Assembly (NCBI GenBank): GCA_029204225.1
Contig: CM055112.1
Location: 45,877,563 to 45,941,562, forward strand
Source of the DNA: Diphasiastrum complanatum
Taxonomy: Eukaryota; Streptophyta; Lycopodiopsida; Lycopodiales; Lycopodiaceae
Length of the DNA: 64,000 nucleotides
Reading direction: 5' to 3'
Shown here: positions 10,781-23,700 of the stretch, one piece after another
How positions within the stretch are numbered: position 1 is the stretch's first letter
Layout: every line of letters begins with the position of its first letter
Position numbers and translations under genes: made by a program
The notes under the pieces: model-generated
What the model saw: the letters and a program-made list of their open reading frames with translations, nothing else
Database searches by the model: none
What the model was told of the DNA's origin: nothing

Positions 10781-11620
10781 TATGCTTCAAATATATAGGG
10801 CTCTCATTAGAGAGTGCACCTCGGAGGCATCTGCAATGACTCTTGGTGCACAGGTCCCACACCATCCAAGCAGAGAGATGTATTTTTTTTCCTTAACTCC
10901 ATATTGGCAGACTCTTAAGATCCAATCATTTTTGTTTTTTGCAAAACATTGAGGCACTAGTATGATTTCACAATCTTACAAGTACAAGAAAACGACGTCA
11001 TCCCATGGTGAACAAGTCAATTCTCTCAAAAGAGGAAGAACTAAAGAAACAATCAAGTAATTGGACTATAGGCACACCACGCAGGGAGGCAATCCACTAG
11101 TAAGAAGCATCCGAAAGTAGCAACCTATGTAGCGGCTAGAAAATGCAAAGCAAATACATAGGAGCCGAAAGAGGAGTCATAGATAGCACCATTAAAAATC
11201 TGCTATTTGTGGGTAATCTTAACTCTTAGTTAAATATACCTTTCATGGTATAATTGAACATATTTTCCAGAGTATTGAGAGTCTGCAAACATGCCAAATG
11301 TGAGGGTAGCATGATCCATAATCTACGGATCACCTAGAAGTACAAAGCAAATACTAAGTGATGGTGGAGGCCCCCAATGACTTAAGAGGTGTGCGAAGTC
11401 AACCCAGAGGTGCATGAAGCAATGAAAGAACAAATGCTCAACAATTTAATCCTCCAATTGGCAAACTCAACAAAGACGATCAGTCAAAAAAGGCCATTTG
11501 GCTCACGGAGGGGAAGGGACCTAAAGACATTGCAATGAGCTAAGTATCTTAGCTTGCCCACGAGAATGGAACAGTCTAGAATTTCTTATGCCAATGCGCA
11601 GGGGGTTCAGACAATGACCA
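10781..11620. other. Intergenic DNA with a short LTR relic
   Basis: No gene is seen. A segment at about 11214-11262 is clearly similar (about 80%) to 18474-18521, part of the Gypsy LTR region further right, so it is probably a relic of the same LTR family. The rest is unassigned. Confidence 0.45.
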
Positions 11621-12290
11621 ATGATGACTGAAAAACTCAGGGAAGAGAGAAGGGAAGCATCTAAGATGAACAACATAGTAGCTAAAGAGGAAGAGTTCAA
11701 ACGCAAGCTACCACCCGATAAGAGCCGAGGAAGGGTCAAGAGAAGAAGAGGAGGCAAGGTCGACAAGGTAGCACTCATTAGGCACCAGAATTTGGCAAGG
11801 GGCTTGAACAAGCTAGCAAAGGGTTGTAAGACCTTTCAAGGGCCAAGTAGAGCCATTATTGGGAAGCAAACAAAGAAGGAGAGGCGGAGGGGAAAACAGC
11901 AGACATCCAAGTGGGCTCGTCAGTGCAAGGAAGGCCAAAGCCGACGAACAAAAAAGGAAAAGATCTCAAGAAGGGCAGAATCGAGGTTTTTGAGGACAAA
12001 GGGATCCTTGAGGAGAATGATCCTCCAAAACTAAGCAACTTGAAGAAGGAAGGGCCGCCATAGAGGAGGAATGGCAGCAACAACAAATATGAAAGAGAGA
12101 CATTGCCAATGTTGCGAGGGACAAGAAAGGGAAGACAAGCGACAAAGGACGAGGGACTTGTTCTCAAGGAAGGGGTCAAGGATGTGAACCCTTCTCTCGC
12201 GATGGGTGCAACACCGACCAAAGGGTATAATAACTCTTTGAGACAAATCAGTGTTGCAAAGGAGTTGCAAACTAGTGTTGGGGAAATATA
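11621..12290 (+). other. Lys/Glu-rich open region of unknown status
   Basis: Purine-rich DNA gives overlapping open frames on the plus strand (Lys/Arg-rich in one, Lys/Glu/Gly-rich in another) and Ser/Leu-rich mirror frames on the minus strand. This is expected from base composition. The frame ending at 12291 reads more like protein (ATPTKGYNNSLRQISVAKEL) but matches nothing I recognise. It may be a decayed gag-like or transposase-like sequence; I do not call a gene. Confidence 0.25.
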
Positions 12291-13380
12291 AAAAAAATTG
12301 ATACTAGTTGGGTCCAAGTATTGCAGTTTTCTCACAAATTTAAGTTAGTATCAATATGAGGAGGTATATAAGTTGTAAACTGTTATGAATCAAGCTGGTA
12401 TCTCAAGGGTCATACTGGCCGATTATCAATTCGGATGTGCATATTTACATGCTTAAATATCAGATATCAAGAAAAGATTAATACGATATTGATACTGAGG
12501 CAAATGCAAAAATCTCTAAACTCGGGTATCAATATGAATATTAAGATAATTAATGATGGATATTCTAGTTCTAGACCCTAGGATTACAAAATCATGTACC
12601 AGCCGGGTGTTTTGTAGTACTATTGTTGATAATAGTCAAGCACCTATATACCCAACATTGTTACAAACAACCAACCTTTCACATATAAAATTAAATTGTC
12701 CATGTTCCTAAATAGCCTTTTGAAAGGCAAAAATTTACAAGGAAAAGTTGAACTTCCTTTTCATATATGAAGTTGCTCATGTCATCTTGACAAGTAAATG
12801 TATCAATTAAATTTCAATACTATGCTCAAATTGGTGAAAGCAATTAGTAGCAAGTCAAAGTTTTAAAAAATTTAAACTTTATAGATTTGCTTTAATAAAT
12901 GATAGGTGACTTTCTTAAGTCATAATAGAATCAAAGACTCTATTTATAGCCTCACATTGATTAGGTTGGTTTAGTGGATGACATGTGCTTTGGCACTACA
13001 ATCATGGACTCAATTCACATTAAGCACAAAGATAAAAACTATGTCTCTCATGCTTGACTCTATAAACCAATCAAGGACTTGCATGAAGATACAAAACCAA
13101 GAATATCATTTGCCTCTTCACTCTAAATTGGTGATAAGTGTTATGTTCATATTCTCATGGTAGTTGATTGGCCCAACCCCAGATACCTTGCTAGCGGGCT
13201 CATTCATCCATTTGTGGCCGAAACTTAAGATCCAGTAACTTTATTTCCCAAGCCATTCCCCAAGCCATTCATATTGCTGGATCCCATTACAAATGACCCT
13301 AGACTAATGATCTAATAGCCATCATCTTTCATCATTCTAGACTACTTGTTTGATGCATATGTTATGATTAATACAAACTA
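12291..13380. other. AT-rich intergenic stretch, no gene seen
   Basis: No coding frame, LTR boundary or tandem array could be supported here. Confidence 0.5.
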
Positions 13381-13830
<450 letters not shown>

Positions 13831-16251
13831 TGTACGATGCTCGAAACTATATAACTTTACCATGGCAGTGTGTTTATGACCATGATAATTGGGTTTATTA
13901 GTTACCATATGATATATATGGTTCTTTTTGTTGACAAAGTTTAGAATTCAAATGTATACTTTCCCTCCAATTTTCACTCCATCAAAAGTCTATATAAGAG
14001 ATACATCACTACCAAAACCCTCACTTTGCTTCCCTTTTCTTCTCCTCCTCTTCTCCTTCTTCCTTATGCTGGCTCACTCTCGGATGCGCCCATCTACGGC
14101 TCTCGAATCAGCACAATTACATGGACTGGTATGCCATTGTATCTCTAATGCTTTTCATTTTTAATAGCATAAAAAGAATTGCTTTGCTGAGTGAATAAAC
14201 TATGGCATAAGGAGGGAGCTAGATCGCGATCCAGTACCCTCTGAGAAATCTATGCATGTTATGCATGCTCACCACTTTTTTCAGAGGTAGGTGTATGCTA
14301 AAAAAACGTGATGGAATACCCTCTTGGCAAAGCCTTGAGGATGTTGCCATCCTTTTACACAAGATATGTGGCAAATATACGCTGAAATTACACACTGACA
14401 GTGCGCTGGCAGTGCGCTACTACTACATGCAATCTCATACTTTCTATGTGGCTTGAGTGGTGTATTTTATGTAGCAAATATGTAATGAAATTGCATGCTG
14501 AGAGGGCGCTGACAGCGCGTTGTTGCTCTATGCAACCTACTGCATATGAACGTCTGTTTGCGTAGCTATGAGGCCGCTCCATCAATGATGGGACAACGAG
14601 GACCACATTATTGTTTATGCACATGGCTGCCTTTTCAATGATTGAATGGATGCATGGCTGACTGCCAGCGAGCTACCATATTTTGTATGGTTTTACGATT
14701 ACCACATGAGGTGTGATTTATGGTAAATGATATGCAATAGTAAGCAAATGCTATATGTCTCTTGCTTTACACAGATTTTCCTACTATGTGGTTGCATCTC
14801 GATTCCATTATCGGATTCGGAGTACGCTATTATACAGGTATGCTTTCTGAAAATCATCTTCGCGGAGTTCATATATGAGTTTCGTTCATTCACTCTTTAC
14901 TTAAACATAAGCAGAGTATTCGTTTCATAATATAAACATTGTGCCATTAGCAAAGCTTTTTATGCTATTACTGGTGTGGCAAAAACTAGACTCAACAAAT
15001 TTCTATTACCAATCTCCGAAAGAAGTTTCGTTCGTAAGCAAATATGGCGTCACAAGATTCTCATGCAGCATCTATTCAGGTTAGTATTGTAGTGCTTCGC
15101 TTCATATATCAGTTTACAAAAAGGTAATGGTGTATATAATAGGAAACAGTCACGCTTACAAATGGTTATAGGAAATGGTGGCAGCTTACATTTATAAGAA
15201 GAACAACCCAAACTATCATATTTGTGCCTCTCATTTAGCAATGATAAGCATCCATATATAAACTTGGGTTACACAGATAATGACTTTGTCATTTTCCTTA
15301 CAAGTTAGTTAGTTCTAATACATAAATACAAGTATTGATAACCTACGCGCCCATGTACATGGATTTGTACAAGGGATCGCCACATTTGTAGGGATTGGTA
15401 TGGCACGGATCTGCCCTAATCCTATTACAAATGTTAGGGTAAAGTACTTGGCCAAAACACGTACTAGTAATAATATAATGGACATGATTAGAATTTTAAA
15501 ATCTTACTATATTGAGCGATAGCTGGCGTACTCTTGGAAAGCATGGATATGCTCAAGAGTTTTGAAAATGGTACTATGCCTATTATAGGTTCAGATATTG
15601 GCATGGCATGGATTTGCCCCATATATGAGTGTCGTTCCATTCTATCTCTCGGTTGCAAATCGCAACGTATGTAATGCAACTATTTTTTCGATACATAGGT
15701 GTTTACTATATAAATTGATACGGAGTAGCACCATAAGACTGATCAGAATGGTGGAATGCCCTGATACGGTGATAATATGGGAAAGCCTATCGCTAATAAT
15801 TATATGTTACATAGGGAAGATTGGACTACATTGTATTATCAAATATTTTAAGTTGTTAAGCTGCTAAACTTATTTTGGACATGGATAACAACTGACATTC
15901 AGCGTTGACACTTGTCTTCCTCACTGTGCTAACTTGTGTGGTTTTGTGTGGCGGGATGGTGGCAGGTACCAGTTGGATGTCTTGAAATTTGTTTCGCTAT
16001 ACGGTGCTTTCTTTCTTTGAAGTCCTGTATGCTTTCAGCTTTGTTTTACCTTGTTGGGTTATGAATAAAGGTTTTAAAAGGTTTGGTCCTGCTTTGGCAA
16101 GAGGAGCTATGTTTCGTTAATCTCTCTATGTACATCCTTGAGGTGTAAATCTGACTATCCTTTGGTCATGATAGTATCAAACCTTTACCTTACGTGGATT
16201 CATAGCCTAACAAAGGTTTTTTTCATGGTTTAGTCCTCAAGTTGGTTTCAG
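13831..16251. other. Intergenic DNA with diverged internal duplications
   Basis: No gene was supported. Segments at about 14368-14435 and 14470-14540 are diverged copies of each other (GTGGCAAATAT / GTAGCAAATAT, GCAGTGCGCT / GACAGCGCGT). 15398-15418 and 15600-15618 share a TGGCAYGGATYTGCCC motif. Toward the right end the DNA becomes T-rich and ends in TTGGTTTCAG, which reads as an intron 3' end before the exon at 16252. Confidence 0.4.
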
Positions 16252-16693
16252 GATGTTGTTGATCTTGGTTATGGGGAGCCCCTTCCTCCCCCTAATCGAT
16301 TCATACAAACTTTGATCTGTTGTATGAAAAGAGCTATGATGTTGCACAGTTTTATTGTTGAAACTGATCGTGCTACTTGTAATGTCGTTGGACCAGAAGA
16401 TAAAGTGCTATGTATGATTGATCTCTTAGATACCTTACATTGGATAAAAATCTACATGGATTATGGTAAAAATCGTATTAACCCTTTGGGTACTGTGGAA
16501 AATTTTGCTGCTGATCTTACTAGTCTTGTTGATAAATATGAGGAGGAAGAGAGATTTTTTAACCTAAATATAAGAAAAGTCTTTGCATGCCTTGAAAAAG
16601 AAAATGACTTCTTGTTTGCCGAACCAATGCCTACTATTCTTGATACACCCCTCTCTCCACACCCTTTTGTTTTCTTAGATGAGTTGGATGAAG
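16252..16693 (+). CDS. Unidentified coding exon, left part (interrupted by Copia)
   Basis: After a T-rich tract and a TTGGTTTCAG acceptor-like site, an open frame starts with DVVDLGYGEPLPPPNRF and runs 147 codons to DELDE. The composition is ordinary protein (balanced charged and hydrophobic residues, no low complexity). I do not recognise the family. At 16694 the frame runs into the first bases of a Copia LTR and stops at once, and the bases 16689-16693 (TGAAG) are repeated at 28843-28847 beyond the Copia. With one TGAAG removed, the frame continues correctly into 28848-29247, so both were one exon before insertion. It may be a host gene exon or part of another, unknown mobile element. Confidence 0.55.
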
Positions 16694-16712
16694 AGTTAGA
16701 ATTAAAGTAGAA
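16694..16712 (+). repeat. 5' LTR stub of the interrupting Copia
   Basis: The first 19 bases of the LTR (AGTTAGAATTAAAGTAGAA), identical to 28579-28597, lie directly before pol sequence. The rest of the 5' LTR, the primer site and gag are deleted. The TAG inside it is the apparent stop of the interrupted ORF. Confidence 0.75.
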
Positions 16713-18293
16713 CACAGGTGATGAGAGAAGGCCACTTGAAAGTGTTGGATAATGGAATGTTCGTTTCACAAGCAAATGGTGATGTGTGCAAGAACAAGGG
16801 GATAGGCACCGTTTCAATCCAACTACCTGATGGCAAAAGCAGGATGATCAGGGAGGTACTTTATGTACCAAGTTTGTAGAAAAATCTACTTTCTGTTGGA
16901 GTCATTACTAATCAAAAGTTGCAAGTAGAATTTGCCCATGATCGTTGCTTTGTGAAAGACGTGAACCAAAAGTTCAAAGCTATTGTGGATGGAGTAAGGG
17001 AGCCCAATACTAAATTGTACATTGAATGCTACAATCAAGGGGCAACATCGTATCGTCCATTCCATCACAAACTGAGTTGTGGCATAAGAGGCTTGGTCAC
17101 GTGAACTTAGGAAGCCTCAGTCTGCTGAGAAAATTGGAGATGGTAACAGGATTGCCTACCATAGAAGACCACTTGAAATTGATGTGCGAATCATGTGTAT
17201 ATGGGAAGCAGCATCGAGAGAAGTTCAATAAAGGTGGTGTTGCAAGAGCAAAGAACACCCTGGATTTGATCCACAAAGATTTATGCGGGCCTATGAGGAC
17301 TATGTCCTTAGGTAAAGCCTTCTGTTTCATGACCTTTATTGATGATATGTCACGTAAGACGTGGATCTACTTCTTGAAGAAGAAATTGGATGCATTTGAC
17401 AATTTCAAGAGCTTTAAAACATTGGTCGAAAATTAGACAGGTAGGAAGATCAAAGTCCTAAGATCAGATAGTGGAGGTGAGTACAAGTCTAATGACTTCA
17501 ATGATCTTTGTAATCAATGTGGAATCAAAAGACAATTTACGCAAGCTCATACTCCTGCTCTCAATGGTGTATCTGAGCACAAGAATCGTACAATTGTGGA
17601 AAGTGCCAGATCTATGCTAGCTGAGATGAAACTACCAAAAGATTTTTGGTCAGAAGCATGCAGTATGGCAGTCTATCTTCAAAATAGAAGTCCTACCATT
17701 GCCACACCAAAGATTACACCTAAGGAGGCATTCACGAAGAAGAAGCCAAAGGTGAACCACTTGCGAATCTTTGGATGTAAGGCCTTTGTACACATTCCTA
17801 AGGAAGAGAGACGTAAACTTGATGTAAAAGCTATCAAGTGTATATTCCTAGATATGATGATCGTGTGAAGGGCTATAGATGTTTTGATCCAGTGGAAAAC
17901 AAAATCCATGTAAGCCGTGATGTTATCTTTGATGAATCCAAGATGTATGAAGACGAGGATGCTGAGAAGATAGACACATCCAGTGGAAAAGATGGTATAG
18001 TGAGAATACCTCCTGATGATGATCCATTCATTGACCTTCCAAGTGATGAGCATGAGGATACATCTCAAGATACTACTACTCAACCTCTAGAGACAGGTTG
18101 GAGAGGTAGAGACAAACCTTTTGGTGCAAGAAGGATTGAAGTTGCAAGTGACAAACGCAAAGAGAAAGATGTACTGTGGGATACATTTTCTCCAGGAAGC
18201 CGATCACCCGACAGAAACTGTGATGCCACGCAAATGTCAAAAATTGAATATCAACATAAATATGGCATGATATACTCGAAAATGAAGATATGA
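16713..18293 (+). pseudogene. Copia pol, protease-to-integrase part
   Basis: Three frames together cover a Copia polyprotein segment. First is the region after protease (VLYVPSL, then a TAG). Then come the GAG-pre-integrase zinc-binding region (ELWHKRLGHVN, C-x2-C in CESC) and the integrase core (LCGPM, FIDD, SDSGGEYKS, NRTIVE). Last is the INT C-terminal part ending near RDVIFDESKMYED. Breaks are a TAG at about 16876, a frameshift near 17040, a TAG at about 17434 and a frameshift near 17860. The matching RT/RNase H half is at 27.2-28.5 kb, so this is one Copia split by later Gypsy sequences. Its relatives in the window are the 57-60 kb copy (closest) and the 42 kb copy. Confidence 0.85.
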
Positions 18294-18299
18294 GCTAGT

Positions 18300-19473
18300 T
18301 AAGTATAAATCATGAAGAGGCCTAAGTCATTTTTCGAGAATATATCTCCTAGGTACTTGCCTTATAAATTAAGGTCTAGACCTTTAATAGGAAAAGACAT
18401 TGCCTTGGATAACTCTTAACTAGGTCATCCATACGAAACGACTAGTTATGAAAAGACATGTTAAACTAGAGTAACTTTAACTCATAGTTAGGTATACCTC
18501 TTATGGTATAGTTGAACGTATTATCAGTTTAATTCTTAACTAGACCCTTTCACGGGAGCGCCGCACCTATTGTTTAAGAGGTGTGTTTGTTTGCCCCGTA
18601 GAACATATATTGATCTCACACTTCAATCTCGATCATCGAGAGAGAAGAGTTTATGCTTATGTAAGAGATTGAAGAAGTGAATAGAGTTCTCTGAGTTATT
18701 CTCCCTTATCTCTGTTCTCTGCACTGCTGAGTGTGAGTGATCTTGAGTCTGCTAATAATCTCTAACGCATTTCATGAATTACTCTCTGATCAGACAGACG
18801 CTCTAGTGCATTACAGTCATTTGTTGTGTTTTAGTAAAGCATGCTTTAAAGAACTGCCTTAAAATCATCTTATTCATCTGTCGCAAATACTTTATTTTCG
18901 ACACTCGAATAATGACTATTTTTGTGCAGTCTAGCACGATCATTGAATTAAGTTGTATGTATAAAAATGAGATGACAGTTCATGTCTGAAGAATTGAGTC
19001 TCTGATCTGTTTTCCTGATTGGCATTGACATAAGTTTCTAACGTGCTCTTTAACCATTAAGCTGGGCTTTAGTTGTTGAGGACTATTGTCTAGGAACGAA
19101 TAGTTCGCGAGCTCGATTAATTATTTGTCTACGCACTCACAAATACATTGAACAATTTCCGATTCTCTGTTGACACCTTAGTCAACCAGAGTGTAGTCTG
19201 TTGTACTACTCTGATAACATTTCATTTGTAGAATGCGCTTCTTTCAATTCGATAGAGGCCAAATTGTTGTTTAGAATTCATTAACATTACCCATTCCAAA
19301 TATAAGTAATACTGGTTACTTTTTAAAGTCTGTCAACAACCAGAATAACATTAGAAACCACCTGCCATAATTACACCAAAGAAATAACTTTCTAGCGCTG
19401 TTCTCTGTGGGAATGATACTTTTCACTACAAAATCTATATTAACCCTATTGGTATAGCATGACATATACCAAT
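18300..19473 (+). mobile_element. LTR region of plus-strand Gypsy
   Basis: This is non-coding DNA ending just before a tRNA-Asp primer-binding site, so it is the 5' LTR of the element whose gag starts at 19547. The left end is not certain because no second full copy is in the window. A short inverted pair (GGTATA...TATACC) lies at the right end. Part of it (18474-18521) recurs in relic form at 11214-11262. Confidence 0.55.
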
Positions 19474-19476
19474 TTT

Positions 19477-19494
19477 TGGCGCCGTTGCCGAGGA
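19477..19494 (+). other. Primer-binding site, tRNA-Asp type
   Basis: TGGCGCCGTTGCCGAGGA is one base from the complement of the plant tRNA-Asp 3' end as used by Tat/Athila-type Gypsy elements (established knowledge). It lies 52 bases before the gag ATG. Confidence 0.8.
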
Positions 19495-19546
19495 TAGCTT
19501 AGGAAAGTTATAAGAAATCTGACACATCCATTTCCATCTCTAATGT

Positions 19547-21247
19547 ATGTCAGATAGAGAATCGAGATTAGAAAGATACCGGAAGCTTAGAGAGGAGTTT
19601 TTACGAAGACAGAGTGAAAGTACTAGTCGTAGAAATCTAGACGAAATCACTGCTCAGTTGCTTGAACTTCTAATTAGCTTCAGCATGGAGGGTCCTGCTG
19701 CACGCTTCACTTCTATCTCTAAAATTAAATATGATTATTTAAAAGGGACCAGCTCCAACGATGCAGAAAGCTATGTCTCACAATTTGAGTCAATAGCCAA
19801 TGCGGATAACGAGGGAACTGACGTAGACAAACTACGAATTCTCTCTGGTCTACTAAGAAAGCAGGCACGTATTTGGTATAGCTAAGTAGAACCAGGCCGT
19901 GTAGGAACCTGGTACCTGTTGAAAGATGCGTTTCTGGACCAGTTTAGAGAGATAGGTCACAAATCTAGAATTCTTGGATGACTGAACAATGTTCAGAAGA
20001 AGAGTAAAGAATCTCTTTGCAAATACACACGTGAGGTTTAAAATCTCATAGGAAAATTAACCGGTGTATATCCCGTGGATATGCAAATCGAATGGTTTTT
20101 GGCTGGTCTACCACCAAAGATTGATCGATACTGCAGACAAGGGGACATGAACTCCTTAGCAGCCGTTATAGCTAGTGCAGAAAATTTTGAGACTTCAAAA
20201 TTAGCACAAAAGCGACGATCAACAAAGAAATCTCGAAAGTCTAAGACTGATTTCAGTGACAACGATGATGATTCTGATTTTGATTCCAGTAGTAGTTCTT
20301 CAAGCTCGAAATCTGAAAGTAGCAATTCATCGGAATCGGATGCTGACAAAAGAGAGAGAAAGAATAAACGACGAACTAAACGAAAGGACAACACGAAAGT
20401 TGTCGAGGATAAGTCGTCAACTTCCAAAGTGGAAAAGCTTTGGAAAAGTAATATGGCTGACCTTAATAAACATTTTAATGACTTGAAAGTGCAGATCTCA
20501 TAAGTTGTAGATAAAAGACCAACGACGTCTTCTTCTAACTCAAGAATGTGGTGTACAAAATGTGGAACATCTGAACACACCAAGGAAGACTGCACTACTG
20601 TTAATGTCAAAAACATTGAAGATCCTGCCCAGGAGGTACTTTTTATTTTTCAGAATGATGCGACTACTAACTATGTACAGGGTACTGCAGCATCAGCCCG
20701 GCAGGACAGACCCAAATTTGCACCAAGAAGACATAATCCTCCTGAATTTGTTGGACCAGTGAAGTCTCAAACCTCGAATAAACCCATTTCGGGCAACTGC
20801 TACAACTGTGGAGAGCCGGGACATTTTTCTCTTGTCTGTCCTCAACCATGGAAGCCAATTGGTTACATACCATTATGCAAAAATAAATCCTCAAAAACGA
20901 AATCTTCTAGCAAGACGACGAACAAATCCACGACTAAAGAAGATCTCAAGGATGACCCTGACTATGACCGTGATGCTGCGAAGTTATTTGCAAAAGATAT
21001 CTCGATTGAAGCAAAGGAAATCATCAACGCTGAACTAAAGACTGCTCTTGCAGAGAAGGTGGTCACTTTTGAGAAAGAAGGTGAAGAAATCGCAAAGACG
21101 AAATTGTCTAGTGCTGTTATTGATAAACCAATCTGTAGTGGGTTTCTTTCCTTGCCTAACCTGAATCCAAGATCTAGTCAATTTAGCATCAAAGAGACGG
21201 AGTTAGTTGTCACGCGTAGGTTCGTTTCCATGAGAGCGATAGTATAG
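19547..21247 (+). pseudogene. Gypsy gag with two zinc knuckles
   Basis: One reading frame runs from ATG 19547 to 21247 with no frameshift, broken only by four nonsense codons (about 19882, 19979, 20039, 20501). It has a retrotransposon gag core (KYDYLKGTSSNDAESYVSQF, then ARIWY, then a helix ending in a GLPPKID motif). A Ser/Asp/Lys-rich acidic-basic linker follows, then two CCHC knuckles (CTKCGTSEHTKEDC and CYNCGEPGHFSLVC) and a Lys-rich tail. Gag would form the particle and bind RNA. Nonsense codons such as CGA to TGA and CAA to TAA suggest decay by C-to-T change. The protease and RT that should follow are missing; the minus-strand Gypsy LTR begins 15 bases later. Confidence 0.88.
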
Positions 21248-21255
21248 TTCATATC

Positions 21256-21891
21256 TCAACATGAATGGAGGATCTAACACTAACATCAATTAACACTAAG
21301 CATTAACACTACATCCATTAACCCTACTTCCTTTAACCCTAAATCCACAACAATGATAGAAACTTACTCTTCTCTCTCTCCCTTTATCTCTCACAAAAAG
21401 CATAAGAAATAGCAATCCCAATAACGATCAAATCCAACAATCAGCAAATACCAAAGAAAGCATGAGAAATGGAGGAAAAGAGAGGAAGAGCAAGGACATT
21501 CATCAATCCATTTCTAAAGAGAGCCAATCTGCTTTATTGAAATGAGGAAATGCACATGAGGAACAATTTGAGTTGGTTCCTTTTCATAGTAGAGAGGAGG
21601 ACTCTGGCCTCTGAATCCTATTCGTCCAGTCTTGCCTCTCTTTTTATTCAAATTTAAAAAAGTGTGGGAACCATCAAAATTGGAGGGAAACCTAACTTTA
21701 TTTACTAACTTGACATTTAGGCCATGCGACATTAAAAGTCCCGCAGAAAGGCCTAAAGTCCTTTTATTAACATCCTAATGAATCAAATAACTATGTGATC
21801 ATCGGGTTGGGCTTACACACACAGGGTGCCAAATCCCTCTCACTTATTAACTAGGGTTAGGGTTGTCTAGGGATCCGCAAACCCTCCAACA
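21256..21891 (-). repeat. 3' LTR of minus-strand Gypsy (region 2)
   Basis: On the minus strand a purine-rich tract (GGTGGGAGATAT) is followed by TGTTGGAGGGT at 21891, a classic polypurine tract and LTR start. The LTR probably ends near 21256-21262 with ...CATTCA. It holds an AATAAA-like signal region and a relative at 13381-13830. The right-hand partner LTR is missing because the element is truncated at 25667. Confidence 0.65.
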
Positions 21892-22069
21892 ATATCTCCC
21901 ACCAAAACTGGTGGCGGTCCCATGACACCTGCAATATGCAGTTATTGGGGACTTTTATTGGCTTCGCATCGAATCTTAATTAAATGATACTGCAGCTTCT
22001 CCATAAAGTCAAGACGTGAAGTATTGAAATCCAAATAATGCGGCAGGAAACAACGGTGGGCTTCGGCAA

Positions 22070-22735
22070 TCTACTTGGAAGTTGTCCATGAGGTGAAGCG
22101 AGATTCCCAAGAGCCTCCCATCATAGCCGCACGGAAATACAGTCGAACAATCGACAGCTGATCTTTGATTTGCTCTGAGGCCATCGGCTTATTTGGATCA
22201 AGTGCCAGGGTAGGAAGGCAATCGTCCCATTTGGTTGCCACTAACGCCAACAGAGTTAGATCTTTTGCAAACATTGCCGATTGTCGCACCGTTGGATCCG
22301 GAGAGTGGACGTACTCTCTCTGATATGCCTATAAGGCCCGGTGAAAATCCACTGAAATATTCCAACTATAAGGTTGGTGGATGATTGGCCAATTGGGCGT
22401 ATGGATGGTGATTTTATCCATAGCCAATCCCAAATCTTTCCATTTTTGTCTTCGCGGCATTGGCACGTAATAAGGATCTACCCGCAACTGGCGAGGGCTG
22501 GTGACGTAACTCCTAATTGATTCTGGAGTTTTCTCCGTGATTCTCCATGTCGGCTACTCTCCCAGTGCAGGTATTTTGTCCAATTCTTTGTCGGCCTCGA
22601 TCTCGGAGGTCTTAAATTTGAGAACCCATCCACCACGCGAGGACTCATGTACTGAAGGCAAGAGTGATGAAATCCATATTGATGCATCCTGAAAAGGCTC
22701 TCTCATGAATACCCATTGCAGTAAGTAGAGGCTCC
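22070..22735 (-). pseudogene. Extra ORF downstream of Gypsy pol, 3' part
   Basis: One minus frame from PLWSLYLLQWVF to RFTSWTTSK, about 220 codons with two TAG codons (both likely CAG originally). It lies between integrase and the 3' LTR, where a third ORF is found in some plant Gypsy lineages. I do not recognise a domain. Its end (LDPNK..A..QI...RLYFRAAM) aligns with the end of the ORF at 33170-35553 (LDPIK..A.QI...RLYYRTAF), which sits at the same place in another element. This shared position and motif argue that it is a real gene of this family. Confidence 0.6.
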
Positions 22736-23094
22736 ACAGGGGTCATCCATTAAGTGACCATGCTTGTGCTAGGAAGAATCATGATGTCCATTGCAGATGG
22801 AACATCATGATGGATAGTATAGCGTGGAGACTGGGAAGTATCGGTAGAAGACATGATTATCAGAAAGGAATTATAACTGCATGAGAATGTATCAGAAGGC
22901 AATGCAAAAAATTTGGAAAGCTTTGGTCGCAAGAAAAATTCGCAAGAGCTTCACTAGCACAAGTGAGAAATGAATCGAATTCAGCCAACTTATAGGTGAA
23001 TTTGGTGGGTCCATTACACTAAATAGTAGTTGGGCTGATCAGTTATGAACAAAAATTTGCAGGCATGTACAGTACTATAAAAATAGGCTATAAA
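22736..23094. other. Probable upstream part of the extra ORF or its leader
   Basis: Minus-strand frames here are short and broken. By position this should be the 5' part of the extra ORF or its untranslated leader. No motif is visible. Confidence 0.35.
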
Positions 23095-23450
23095 AATCTC
23101 GACGAAGGTTTCTAGGAATCTGAACCTATCAGGTGAACGTTTTCCAGGTCTGGCAAAGGATGAACCTTCGCTCAAGAGGGTCCTTCGCCCAGGTACTGTC
23201 ATAAATGCTTTTTTTCACAATCTGAACCTATGGACAACCTGATTTTGACATTTGAAGATCATCTAGCAGGTCGGCGAAGGTTCATAATGACGTTATGATG
23301 CTCGGCGAAGGTTCCCAAAATGGCATATCACTGAAGATTCGGCTAACTCAAAAATTGAATTTTCTCTTGTCAGAAACCTTCGCCCACCTCAATTTAGATA
23401 AATCAAGGGTGGATGTACAGTTTGTGACCTCAGCGAAGGTTTCTGATACT
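23095..23450. repeat. Cluster of GGCGAAGGTT motifs in both orientations
   Basis: Seven copies of GCGAAGGTT or its complement AACCTTCGC (some with one mismatch) lie within about 340 bases, near 23102, 23163, 23183, 23272, 23305, 23380 and 23432. Spacing is irregular. The cluster occupies the integrase-to-extra-ORF gap of a Gypsy element, the same place where the related element at 35.5-35.75 kb has a 25-bp tandem array. Confidence 0.65.
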
Positions 23451-23700
23451 GTATTGGCCAAATCGACCCAAACAGTGGTTTTCTAAGTCAGTTTTCATAA
23501 AAATATTGTGCTTCCGTTTTCTTATGCTGATGACTTCCTCACTTTTGCTCATCAGTCTTTCCTTATTATTATTTTTTTTCACCTGTCTTTTTTCCAAAAA
23601 AAAAAAATCAGCAAATTAAATATTGAAAACAAAAAATTTAAAAAAAATAAAACGAAAAAATATATTCAGATCAGGCTTGCTGAACTGGTAGAGTAGGCTG
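23451..23700. other. Non-coding Gypsy 3' region
   Basis: T-rich and A-rich DNA following the integrase C-terminus on the minus strand; nothing else seen. Confidence 0.4.

Noticed and set aside
11521-12335. Ser/Leu-rich minus-strand ORFs as membrane proteins
   Set aside because: They are complements of a purine-rich Lys/Glu/Arg region; no membrane family motif is present.
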